Shown here piece after piece: positions 25,459 to 33,198 of a DNA stretch of 64,000 nt. The notes under the pieces were generated by a model. The model was not told the DNA's origin, did no database searches, and saw nothing but the letters and a program-made list of their open reading frames with translations. Numbering within the stretch: the first letter of the stretch is position 1; each line of letters begins with the position of its first letter. The DNA is from CAZQHK01 sp964593455 (GTDB lineage: Bacteria; Muiribacteriota; CAYSPT01), in NCBI GenBank assembly GCA_964593455.1, contig CAZQHK010000013.1, positions 1 through 64,000 of the forward strand, given 5' to 3'. Position numbers and translations under genes: made by a program.

Positions 25459-25950
25459 GTGGTTGCCACCCAGTTTGAGATAACCGTGACCATTAACACC
25501 ACTGATTATACCGTTACCGTACCGTCTTCCATGACGCTTCTCGAACTCGTACGGGACGTGATCCGCCTTAAAGGCACCAAGCAAGGGTGCGGCCACGGTG
25601 AGTGCGGTGCCTGCACCGTGCTGCTCGATGGAAAACCGGTGAACTCCTGTTTGACCCTGGCCTGCCAGGTTGACGGCAAAACAGTGGAGACCATCGAATC
25701 CCTGGAGGGAAGAGAGGGAGAACTCCACGTTATTCAGAAAACGTTTATCGAGGCGGGGGCTGTTCAATGCGGTTTCTGCACCCCAGGGCTGATCATGTCC
25801 ACTATCGCCCTGCTTCGTGAACACGATGATCCGAACGAGAAAGAAATCCGGGAGGCCATTGCCGGAAACCTTTGCCGCTGCACCGGTTACGTGAAGATCG
25901 TAGGAGCCATCCGGGGAGCGGCCCGCCAGGTGAGGGGGGACACGCAATGA
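25459..25950 (+). CDS. Xanthine dehydrogenase-family 2Fe-2S subunit
   Basis: A 163-residue electron-transfer subunit. The plant-type ferredoxin cluster uses Cys44, 49, 52 and 64 (CGHGECGACTVLLDGKPVNSC region), and the helical second cluster uses Cys104, 107, 139 and 141 (QCGFCTPG and LCRCTGY). This is the standard small subunit of molybdenum hydroxylases, passing electrons from molybdenum to FAD. GTG start 21 bases after the large-subunit stop, preceded by GGAAGGCG. Its stop overlaps the next ATG (ATGA). Confidence 0.96.
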   Translation: MVATQFEITVTINTTDYTVTVPSSMTLLELVRDVIRLKGTKQGCGHGECGACTVLLDGKPVNSCLTLACQVDGKTVETIESLEGREGELHVIQKTFIEAGAVQCGFCTPGLIMSTIALLREHDDPNEKEIREAIAGNLCRCTGYVKIVGAIRGAARQVRGDTQ

Positions 25951-26804
25951 GACACTATCCGGTATTTATCCCTTCATCATTGGAAGAGTTCGAATCGAAA
26001 ATTGAATCGATCGAAGGTACCCCGATCCTGCTGGCCGGTGGTACGGACATCGTCGTTTACGGCCGGTCCGGCCTGTTACCCGGGGATACTGTCCTGGTTG
26101 ACATCACCAGGCTCGACGAGTTGAAAGGAATCTCCGAGGAAGACGGCTTTATCCGTATCGGGGCACTGGCAACTCATCAGGAGGTGGCCGAGAACCCGCT
26201 GGTCAGGAGCAAAGCCAATGCGCTGGCTGAAGGATGCGCCGCAGTGGGATGTCTCCAGATCAAGAACCGGGGCACCATCGGCGGAAACCTGGGCAATGCC
26301 TCGCCCTGCGGCGATTCTTTCGCGCCTCTGGTGGTGCTTGATGCCGATTTCGTGGTCAAGTACCGGGGCCGGAAAAGAAAACTCAAGCACCATGAGTTCT
26401 TCACCGGTCCCAAGAAGACGGTCTTGAAGACCGGTGAAATTCTGACTCACGTATTGGTTCCCATGCGCGGTGGTGTCGACAGTTTCTACGCCTGGCTCGG
26501 ACAGCGCCGGGCCCTGGCCATCACCAAGGTATCGGTGGCCCTGGCGGGTGTACTGGAAGGAAATGTGATCAAGGAAGCACTGGTGGCCCTGGGAGCCGTC
26601 GGACCAACAGTGCTCGAATCGAAACAGGCCGCTAAAGCCCTGATCGGGAACGAACTCACCGATGACGTCATAGATGCAGCCTGCGAGAGTTCCTCCGGTG
26701 ACTCGTCTCCCATCTGCGACCTCAGATCATCGGACGAGTACCGGCGCCGGATGTGCGCGGAACTTTTGCGCAAATGTCTTCTGCGCTGGAGAGACAAACA
26801 GTAG
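25947..26804 (+). CDS. Xanthine dehydrogenase-family FAD-binding subunit
   Basis: A 285-residue flavin subunit. It has the FAD-binding PILLAGGTDIVVYGRSG and the second signature IKNRGTIGGNLGNASPCGDS, and a C-terminal CO-dehydrogenase flavoprotein-type domain (RRALAITKVSVALAG). The ATG at 25947 overlaps the stop of the Fe-S subunit, so the frame extending back to 25872 is not the start. It completes the three-subunit enzyme in the order Mo, Fe-S, FAD. Confidence 0.95.
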   Translation: MRHYPVFIPSSLEEFESKIESIEGTPILLAGGTDIVVYGRSGLLPGDTVLVDITRLDELKGISEEDGFIRIGALATHQEVAENPLVRSKANALAEGCAAVGCLQIKNRGTIGGNLGNASPCGDSFAPLVVLDADFVVKYRGRKRKLKHHEFFTGPKKTVLKTGEILTHVLVPMRGGVDSFYAWLGQRRALAITKVSVALAGVLEGNVIKEALVALGAVGPTVLESKQAAKALIGNELTDDVIDAACESSSGDSSPICDLRSSDEYRRRMCAELLRKCLLRWRDKQ

Positions 26805-26818
26805 CGGTTGTCTGATTA

Positions 26819-27016
26819 CCAGGAAGTTTGTAATTACTTCTGAGGATTAGTCTACGAGTTGGACAGCTGTAAGCCTCATTACGCAGCCGCGCACTTCCTG
26901 TGCGCAGAACTCGACATCGTGTCTCGAACAACTGCTTCTTGGCTTTGCTTCATTTCGGCAACAGCTGTTACCCAACTCTCCGACACCATCCTCTACAGCA
27001 ATTACAAACTTCCTGG
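26819..27016. repeat. 198-bp imperfect palindromic element
   Basis: Perfect 17-bp terminal inverted repeats (CCAGGAAGTTTGTAATT at 26819-26835 and its complement at 27000-27016). The inner parts also pair imperfectly (GAGTTGG-ACAGCTGT against ACAGCTGTTACCCAACTC), and GCGCAC-TTCCT-GTGCGC sits near the centre. No coding frame. It looks like a miniature inverted-repeat element or a very long RNA hairpin after the molybdenum-enzyme operon. Confidence 0.7.
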
Positions 27017-27286
27017 CCATACAGTGTAGATTATGTCATAAAGACTAACCATCTCTCGGCTGTTCGCGGATTACGTCCTTTCGCAAGCGTCTTGCGAAGC
27101 AATAGCGAAGCGATAGAAAGACTACAGTAATCGTATAAAGCGAAGATGGAGAAATATGGTTATTGTCAATACTACAGGGTGGGACGTCAAGACCTTGTTA
27201 CTGGACAAGGTCGCGCTGATGTTTAGGATCGGAGGGACCTCATAGGGACCTCTTTCTACGCTGCTTGCTTACTATCTGCACGGAAT
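27017..27286. other. Intergenic stretch with hairpins, no gene seen
   Basis: No convincing frame. Contains CGCAAG-CGT-CTTGCG and GACCTTGT-TACTGG-ACAAGGTC (27191-27212), plus a short direct repeat GGGACCTC. It includes TTTCTACGCTGCTTGCTT (27253-27270), which resembles copies near 53660 and 61100. A small structured RNA is possible but unproven. Confidence 0.35.
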
Positions 27287-27315
27287 TTGATTTAAGTATT
27301 GTATGTGCCTAAAAC
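27287..27315 (+). promoter_or_regulatory. Possible promoter for the 37-residue peptide gene
   Basis: TTGATT, 17 bases, TAAAAC. Predicted start near 27322, just ahead of a GAAAGGA ribosome site and the ATG at 27337. Confidence 0.35.
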
Positions 27316-27336
27316 GTTATGAGAAAGGATTCGACC

Positions 27337-27450
27337 ATGGACATCGCCCTGACGAATCTATTATTTTTTATGGCTCCGTTGGGAATAGGCGCCCTGCTCC
27401 TTCAGGGTGCGCTGAAGGTTATCGATATTCTGGCCGGCCAATTAATCTGA
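27337..27450 (+). CDS. Possible 37-residue membrane peptide
   Basis: A short frame starting MDIALTNLLFFMAPLGIGAL and ending DILAGQLI, mostly hydrophobic with one likely membrane helix. The ATG has AAAGGA 7 bases upstream and a plausible promoter. A hairpin (TTCACC-ACAATAC-GGTGAA, 27456-27474) follows the stop, though without a T run. A second hairpin lies at 27526-27541. I recognise no family. It may be a small membrane protein or a chance frame. Confidence 0.4.
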   Translation: MDIALTNLLFFMAPLGIGALLLQGALKVIDILAGQLI

Positions 27451-27599
27451 ACCAGTTCACCACAATACGGTGAAGTTCAGTCTTCAAACAGATTGCACGC
27501 GTAGCCAACAAGGTATTGTGAGATTATCACCGCCCGGTGATGATGATATCTTGCTCTAAAGTCCTCGTTAAACTCCCGACAGTGAAACGTATTTCTGAT

Positions 27600-27628
27600 T
27601 TGTCAAAACTGTAAACATACCGTATGAT
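27600..27628 (+). promoter_or_regulatory. Promoter of the glycosyltransferase/phosphatase genes
   Basis: TTGTCA, 17 bases, TATGAT. Predicted start near 27635, about 34 bases before the GTG of the glycosyltransferase gene, which has AGGAGAGAGG upstream. Confidence 0.5.
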
Positions 27629-27668
27629 TATTCCTGTTCCAAAGTAAATAAGGAGAGAGGTTTGTGCC

Positions 27669-28409
27669 GTGCCCCGGAACAAGCAGTTGCTGATATCGAT
27701 TATCATGCCGGCCTACAATGAGGAAAAGCTGATCGTGCGGTCTTTGCATTGTGTCAAAAGCGCGGCCAGGGTTTTAAGTGAGTTCGGCTGGCGCCATGAA
27801 CTCATTGTGGTGAACAATAATTCTTCTGATCAGACGGCTGAACTGGCCGGCAATGAAGGAGCACAGGTCGTGTTCGAACCTGTCAACCAGATATCCCGGG
27901 CTCGGAACCGGGGGGCAAAGGCGGCCAAAGGCGACTGGCTGGTGTTCATCGACGCAGACTCATACCCTACCGCGGGATTGTTCAAAGACATGGCGGGAAA
28001 AATATTGAGTGGCCGGTACATCGGCGGAGGAACGGAACTTATCTTCGACAATACCAGCCTGGTGAGCCATCTGTCGGTTCTCTGGAACATGCTGACTCGG
28101 ATTACCCGCTGGGCCGCCGGGTCTTTCGTATTTTGCGGCCGGGATGATTTTAACCGGGTGGGCGGTTTCAGCCTCGATATGTTTGTTTCCGAGGAAATCC
28201 ACTTGAGTAATGCTTTGAAGAAATTAGGCCGGAAGACAGGACGGGAATTTACCATTATCAGGAACCATCCGCTGCTTTCTTCAGGACGTAAAACCGAACT
28301 TTACACGCCTGGCGAGTGGTTTTATTTTCTTTGGATTACCTGCCGGCGGCCGCTCAAGTGGATGAAAAACCGCAGATCCTGTACTCTCTGGTATGACGGC
28401 AGAAGGTGA
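27669..28409 (+). CDS. Family 2 glycosyltransferase
   Basis: A 246-residue GT-A fold glycosyltransferase: SIIMPAYNEEKLIVRSL at the N-terminus, NNNSSDQTAELA, and the metal-binding DAD in VFIDADSYP. It probably transfers a sugar from a nucleotide donor to a lipid or glycan acceptor at the cytoplasmic membrane face. No membrane helix is obvious except a weak C-terminal hydrophobic segment. The GTG at 27669 follows GGAGAGAGG. The stop (TGA at 28407-28409) is one base before the likely start of the membrane phosphatase, so they are coupled. Confidence 0.88.
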   Translation: MPRNKQLLISIIMPAYNEEKLIVRSLHCVKSAARVLSEFGWRHELIVVNNNSSDQTAELAGNEGAQVVFEPVNQISRARNRGAKAAKGDWLVFIDADSYPTAGLFKDMAGKILSGRYIGGGTELIFDNTSLVSHLSVLWNMLTRITRWAAGSFVFCGRDDFNRVGGFSLDMFVSEEIHLSNALKKLGRKTGREFTIIRNHPLLSSGRKTELYTPGEWFYFLWITCRRPLKWMKNRRSCTLWYDGRR

Positions 28410-28410
28410 A

Positions 28411-29085
28411 ATGCGATACGCAGCGTTAACATTTTTTTTAGGGATTATTTTCGGCTGCTGGGCTCTGGCGCTCCAAGGATGGTTTCTGATATTGATCTGG
28501 CTTTCCCTGTGCTTATTCGCTTTGTCAATCGGATACGCCAGGCCGGGAACGAATATTTTCTTTAAGCAGCCCGATGGGGCTATCCCGTTCCTGGTTAAAG
28601 TTATCTACCTACCGTTCTTCCTTTACTCACACCTGATTTGGCACCTGCTACGATGGCTGAGCCGTGAACGGTCGTTCGATCAGGCGGCCAACAATCTTTT
28701 GCTGGGCAGGCGATTGCTGGCTTCAGAATTACCTGACGGTATCCACAACTATCTCGACCTGACCATGGAGTTCGAAGATCCGGTTCAAATCCGTGAACGC
28801 TTCAACTACATCTGCCTCCCTATCTTGAATGGCGGGATTCCAAAACCGGAATCACTCCTGGCGGCTTTCCAACAACTGGAAGAAGGTCCCATATATATTC
28901 ATTGCGCCCGGGGACACGGACGAACCGCCATGGTTGCCCTATGTCTACAGGGCTGGCGGGAAGGTCTGGGCAGTTTCGAAGAAGGACTGAAACAATTAAA
29001 GGAATGCAGACCGGGGATTCATCTAAATCGTGATCAACGTGAGTTTATTAAAGAGTTCATCAGCACAGCACAGCCAAAACAATAA
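28411..29085 (+). CDS. Membrane-anchored dual-specificity-type phosphatase
   Basis: About 224 residues. Two or more hydrophobic segments fill the first 80 residues, then comes a cysteine phosphatase domain with the P-loop HCARGHGR (His164, Cys165, Arg171 from this start). The HCxxGxxR signature is diagnostic of protein-tyrosine/dual-specificity phosphatases; some relatives act on phosphoinositide-like or glycan phosphates. The ATG at 28411 has GAAGGTG close upstream; an ATG at 28393, overlapping the glycosyltransferase, has no ribosome site. Co-transcription with the glycosyltransferase suggests a lipid or cell-envelope substrate; that is inference. Confidence 0.85.
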   Translation: MRYAALTFFLGIIFGCWALALQGWFLILIWLSLCLFALSIGYARPGTNIFFKQPDGAIPFLVKVIYLPFFLYSHLIWHLLRWLSRERSFDQAANNLLLGRRLLASELPDGIHNYLDLTMEFEDPVQIRERFNYICLPILNGGIPKPESLLAAFQQLEEGPIYIHCARGHGRTAMVALCLQGWREGLGSFEEGLKQLKECRPGIHLNRDQREFIKEFISTAQPKQ

Positions 29086-29094
29086 CAGAACTCA

Positions 29095-29124
29095 TTGACA
29101 TTTCTTGTTTGCCGGACGTACATT
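29095..29124 (+). promoter_or_regulatory. Promoter of the sigma-54 activator gene (leaderless candidate)
   Basis: TTGACA, 18 bases, TACATT. With a start seven bases after the -10 box, transcription would begin at 29131, exactly the A of the activator's ATG. Confidence 0.45.
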
Positions 29125-29130
29125 GTTTGT

Positions 29131-30654
29131 ATGAAAAAAAATCAATTATCTACAACCGATCGTACTTTTTTTACCCTCGTATCCCAGGCGGTGTTCACCA
29201 ATCCTTTCAGCCCCGAACGAGCCGAACTGGACCGGAAGATTACGGGCCGTAAAACAACCGGTCCCCGACATATCGTCCTGCCCCAGGTAGTAATGGAATT
29301 AACCGATCGAATTAAGAAGCTCGAACGGTCGGGGTTATCAAGCATCGAACATTTCCAGACCAAAGACCAGGAAGCCCTGAGGTTTGTCTTTCTCTTCGAG
29401 ATATATCACCGATTTATGGAGCAGTTCGACCAGCTGATTCTGGAACAGATTGCGGCCGGAGCCGAATCGATTATCGTCCCCTTCGCGGTTGATGCACTGG
29501 CCGCCTTACGGCAACGCGGTTTTACACCGGGGGAAGCTACCAGATACTTATCGTTTTTTTACCAGATGCGCCGGGCATTTTACTTTATCAACCGCGGACT
29601 CATCGGCCAGAGTCCTTCGATGCAGACCCTTCGAATGAACCTGTGGAACAACATCTTTACCTGTGACATCCTGAATTATGAACAAACACTGTGGAACAAG
29701 ATGGAAGATTTTTCCACATTGCTGTTAGGCCCCACCGGATGCGGGAAAGGCGCGGCTGCCGCCGCCATCGGCAGCAGCGGGTTTATTCCCTATGACGAGA
29801 GGCAGCGGGCCTTCACCAAGAGCTTCACCACCACCTTTATTCCCATTAATCTTTCCCAGTATCCCGAATCGTTGATCGAGTCAGAGCTCTTCGGGCATGC
29901 CAAGGGAGCTTTTACCGGCGCCGTGTCATCACATGAAGGGTTATTCTCATTGTGTGGCCCCCATGGCTCGATTTTCCTCGACGAGATAGGTGACCTGACC
30001 AAACCGGTACAGATAAAACTGTTGAAAGTTCTCGAAGAACGGACGTTTTCACCAGTCGGCAGTCACGAGCGCCTGAATTTCCACGGCCGTATTATCGCCG
30101 CCACCAACAAATCCATCCACAAGCTTAGGCGGCAAGGGAAGTTTCGGAACGATTTCTTCTACCGGCTCTGTTCCGACTGTATTACCGTCCCCCCTCTACA
30201 GCAGAGAATCCAGGAAAATCCGAAGGAACTGAACGAACTCATTACTCACACGGTCGAACGGATCGCCGGGAAACGCTCGGAGCGGTTGGTTAAAACCGTG
30301 TCTGATGTAATCGACAAACGGCTTGGTCAAAACTATCCCTGGGCGGGGAATGTCAGGGAACTGGCCCAGTGCGTACGGAGAGTCATCATTAAACGCGACT
30401 ACTGCGGCGATTTGCCCACCACGGATGATCCGAAAGAACGCTACATTGAGGACATCAAAACAGGGACACTGGACGCCGGATCGCTCCTGGCAGGATACTG
30501 CCGGCTTTTATACCGGCAACACGGCACGTACCAGAAGGTAGCTGAGATTACCGGTCTCGACCGCCGGACAGCCAAAAAGTACATCACTACGTTGAGCCCC
30601 TTTAGCAAACACGACAAAGCAGATGCCCGAGCATCTGTTTCCGTAGCAGACTAA
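29131..30654 (+). CDS. Sigma-54 interacting transcription activator
   Basis: A 507-residue activator. The N-terminal ~195 residues are a helical domain I do not recognise. An AAA+ sigma-54 interaction domain follows: Walker A GPTGCGKG near residue 200, the GAFTGA loop near 259, Walker B SIFLDEIGDL, and NYPWAGNVREL near the end. A short C-terminal helix-turn-helix (YQKVAEITGLDRRTAKKY) would bind upstream activator sites. There is no receiver domain, so activity is probably set by the novel N-terminal domain rather than phosphorylation. No ribosome site is visible before the ATG and the predicted transcript starts at it. Targets are unknown; the neighbouring envelope genes are candidates. Confidence 0.92.
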   Translation: MKKNQLSTTDRTFFTLVSQAVFTNPFSPERAELDRKITGRKTTGPRHIVLPQVVMELTDRIKKLERSGLSSIEHFQTKDQEALRFVFLFEIYHRFMEQFDQLILEQIAAGAESIIVPFAVDALAALRQRGFTPGEATRYLSFFYQMRRAFYFINRGLIGQSPSMQTLRMNLWNNIFTCDILNYEQTLWNKMEDFSTLLLGPTGCGKGAAAAAIGSSGFIPYDERQRAFTKSFTTTFIPINLSQYPESLIESELFGHAKGAFTGAVSSHEGLFSLCGPHGSIFLDEIGDLTKPVQIKLLKVLEERTFSPVGSHERLNFHGRIIAATNKSIHKLRRQGKFRNDFFYRLCSDCITVPPLQQRIQENPKELNELITHTVERIAGKRSERLVKTVSDVIDKRLGQNYPWAGNVRELAQCVRRVIIKRDYCGDLPTTDDPKERYIEDIKTGTLDAGSLLAGYCRLLYRQHGTYQKVAEITGLDRRTAKKYITTLSPFSKHDKADARASVSVAD

Positions 30655-30672
30655 TCGCTTGATAGCGCGGCC

Positions 30673-32238
30673 CTAAATCAATGCCCGCAGCCACTTGATC
30701 TGAGCCAGGAAATCCAGGATGAGCTTGAGCCTGCCCTTGGCTATGGTCGCCGGACCGAACAACTCGACCGGGACCCGGCCGTCTTTGCTGAGCGCCAGGG
30801 TGTACTGCTTCGAATCCTTGATGTCATCCATGATTCTAAGCGCGGTTCGCATGGCGAAGGAACCCGAGTTGATACATGCCAGCACTTCGGAGTTTATTTG
30901 CTCACTCATACTGTCCAGGTTGTAAGTACCGATGGTAGCGATCTTCCGGTCGAAGACAAAAACCTTGGCATGCAGTTTCCGATCACCGGTAAAGACCCAG
31001 ACCTCCATGTTGGGCATGGCCACTTGAAGATCGAACCAATCGGCGAGGAAAAAAGCCTGGGTAAGCAGGTTGTCGGTGCTGATCGGGCTATTGGTGTGAA
31101 TGATGATCTTGACCCCGCGGTCGTTGGCCCGCTGTAGCGCCGCCTTGGCTTTATCGGTCAGCACTACGTAAGGGTTCTGGATTAATATTTCCTTCTCGGC
31201 GGCGTCCATCAGCTTGACAATGGAATCGGTAATGTCGTTGCGGTCACCGGCAATGGAGTGCTTGTCCATGATCTTGATCGGGAAGAAGCGGTCCCCGTGA
31301 AACGGGATGTATCCCTCATAGGTGGTGATGGATTGGTATTTGACCAAATCCTCGTTGTAAATAGATGGATCGTCCTGATAATCTCCGGTCGGCTCATAGA
31401 GCTGCCCGCCGTTCATCCAGGCGTCCATGGCCTTCTCCGCCGCCAGGAGATGGTAGCTTTTTGAGAACCAGTTTCCCAGCATGTCTTCGTCGACCGTGTA
31501 GTTGTCAAGCGAATAGAATTCCTCCTGGAACGCTTCGGTCATAGACCGGCCGATAAACTCGCCTTCCATGATGACATCGGTGTCTCTATACACCGTGGGA
31601 TCGTCCGAGGGAGCAACGAAATAGTGGTCGGCTATATTGCGGCCGCCGGTAATTATGAACTGACCGTCAACAATGATTATCTTGTCGTGGTTCGATGACA
31701 TGAAGTATTTGAGACGGCACGGCAGTTCCGGCAACCCCTCCAGTATGGGATTGAATATTTTTACCTCGGCGCCGGCCTCCACCAGTTCCTGGAGATAGTC
31801 CTGGCCGCCGGTAAAACGGCTGGCGAAAAACGTCGAGCCCCGGGCGTCGATCATGAGCCGCACACTGATCCCTTCCTGGGCTTTCTTCAACAAAAGGCCG
31901 ACGAAAGCGTCACCGAAAACGTCGTGTTCCAGGATGAAGTAGGTGGTGTCTATCGACACTTTGGCGTTCTGCATAATGTACCAGCGAGCATACCAGGACT
32001 TGACATTCTCGGTTAAGAGCCTGACGCGGGTATTCCGTGAAGGAAGCGACAGTTCGTCAAAAGCAAGCTTCACCCCGTCTCCGACATCCTCGAATTCGAG
32101 GTAGGCCGGATCGCCGCCGGAAAATATGGGCCGCACCGGTAAGACAAGTGCCAGTACCAATAACAAAGCCAGGATCGTTCTGAAGGCAACCGTTCGTCCG
32201 CTTCCCAACCGGTTGCGTTGTGATTTATCTGACATCAT
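30673..32238 (-). CDS. Phospholipase D-like (cardiolipin synthase-type) protein
   Basis: A 521-residue protein with an N-terminal signal or anchor helix (about 20-40) and two HKD motifs of the phospholipase D superfamily: NHDKIIIVDGQFIITGGRN in the first half and LHAKVFVFDRKIATIGTYNLD in the second. Such proteins make or remodel cardiolipin or hydrolyse phosphodiesters. The single N-terminal helix and lack of the usual two-helix cardiolipin synthase start leave the precise reaction open. It converges with the sigma-54 activator, 18 bases apart. Confidence 0.9.
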   Translation of the reverse strand: MMSDKSQRNRLGSGRTVAFRTILALLLVLALVLPVRPIFSGGDPAYLEFEDVGDGVKLAFDELSLPSRNTRVRLLTENVKSWYARWYIMQNAKVSIDTTYFILEHDVFGDAFVGLLLKKAQEGISVRLMIDARGSTFFASRFTGGQDYLQELVEAGAEVKIFNPILEGLPELPCRLKYFMSSNHDKIIIVDGQFIITGGRNIADHYFVAPSDDPTVYRDTDVIMEGEFIGRSMTEAFQEEFYSLDNYTVDEDMLGNWFSKSYHLLAAEKAMDAWMNGGQLYEPTGDYQDDPSIYNEDLVKYQSITTYEGYIPFHGDRFFPIKIMDKHSIAGDRNDITDSIVKLMDAAEKEILIQNPYVVLTDKAKAALQRANDRGVKIIIHTNSPISTDNLLTQAFFLADWFDLQVAMPNMEVWVFTGDRKLHAKVFVFDRKIATIGTYNLDSMSEQINSEVLACINSGSFAMRTALRIMDDIKDSKQYTLALSKDGRVPVELFGPATIAKGRLKLILDFLAQIKWLRALI

Positions 32239-32345
32239 TAAAAACTCATCCCTTTATATATATCGAAAGAACAGGAGCCGCCTTTTTCCTGCCGGCAGCC
32301 TTGTCGTTTCACGAATTGTGATTCAACAGGCACACTTCACCCATC

Positions 32346-32374
32346 AGTATATAGTAGTAAGGGAATGATTTCAA
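32346..32374 (-). promoter_or_regulatory. Promoter of the phospholipase D-like gene
   Basis: On the minus strand: TTGAAA, 17 bases, TATACT. It gives a leader of about 100 bases. The remaining 32375-32578 gap shows no gene. Confidence 0.5.
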
Positions 32375-32578
32375 TGTTACAGGCTATTTACGAGATCAAC
32401 AAGTTTGCTTTTTCCAGTCGAATACACAATGTTCGCACCAGGTTGATCCCGGTGGAATCCGGATAGTTATAGAAGCACGTTAATTCCACATAATACCATC
32501 CATCTCGGCCACGTTCAGTTTAAGGGGAGCATGTAGTTTAGTCAAATCCCGAGCTTAAATATATGAAACATTTAAAAG

Positions 32579-33058
32579 CTACTCATCCAGCAGGTTTTTG
32601 ATTACTCGTAAAGCGTCTTTGTAGATACCGGAGATCTTGCTTTCACGAGGGCCGGCTACGTTAAGCACGCATATTCTTTCCCGGTTCATCCAGGTTGTAA
32701 TTTTTGCGGTCACGACGGTAGAGACAATCTCGTTTTTCCGTTCTTCTTCATCCAGGTCGATGACCAGACAGGGACAGCCGGTCTTTCGGGTCTCAGCGAT
32801 CGTGTAGGCCGTGCCGCCGGTGGGTTTACCCCGGGTGATTATCAGTGTTCCGTCACTATCCCTGACATTTAACCGGGTTCTTATCTCGTAGGCGGCCTGG
32901 TCTGTTTCCTTCAACGGATAATCAAGCGGAATAACGCCATCCTCAGCCCGCCGGCCGTGAGGACACCAGCCCCCGCAAGGGAAAGAAATCGCCAGGGCGG
33001 CATCGAGGGCGGCTCGGTCGACACCGGTCTGTCCGCCGGAAACAATTTTAAGAAGCAT
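32579..33058 (-). CDS. Putative molybdenum carrier protein (YpsA-like)
   Basis: A 159-residue protein of the putative molybdenum-carrier family. It opens KIVSGGQTGVDRAALDAALA and has GGWCPHGRRAEDG, TRGKPTGGTAYT and the C-terminal VAGPRESK, all in the order expected for this Rossmann-like fold. The family takes its name from molybdenum-cofactor binding proteins; the cargo is not provable here. It fits with the molybdenum hydroxylase and mocA genes 6 kb away but is not in their operon. Confidence 0.9.
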   Translation of the reverse strand: MLLKIVSGGQTGVDRAALDAALAISFPCGGWCPHGRRAEDGVIPLDYPLKETDQAAYEIRTRLNVRDSDGTLIITRGKPTGGTAYTIAETRKTGCPCLVIDLDEEERKNEIVSTVVTAKITTWMNRERICVLNVAGPRESKISGIYKDALRVIKNLLDE

Positions 33059-33093
33059 TTGCTATCCTTCCATGGTGCCTGAAAAAAAATTTG

Positions 33094-33108
33094 ATGGTAT
33101 CATACCAT
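33094..33108. promoter_or_regulatory. 15-bp palindrome upstream of the M55 peptidase gene
   Basis: ATGGTAT-C-ATACCAT, a perfect palindrome about 90 bases before the M55 gene and 36 bases before the molybdenum-carrier gene, in a divergent gap. It resembles a dimeric repressor operator. Confidence 0.35.
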
Positions 33109-33198
33109 AGATACAGCACTGGTTTTACGTATTGTCATGCAAAAGTCAGGCCGGTCAACCAGTCATCATAGATTCAGCTTGGAAAGGAGCTGCTCGCA

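Noticed and set aside
25027..25947. 306-residue minus-strand open frame
   Set aside because: Shadow spanning two molybdenum-hydroxylase subunits whose motifs are complete on the plus strand.
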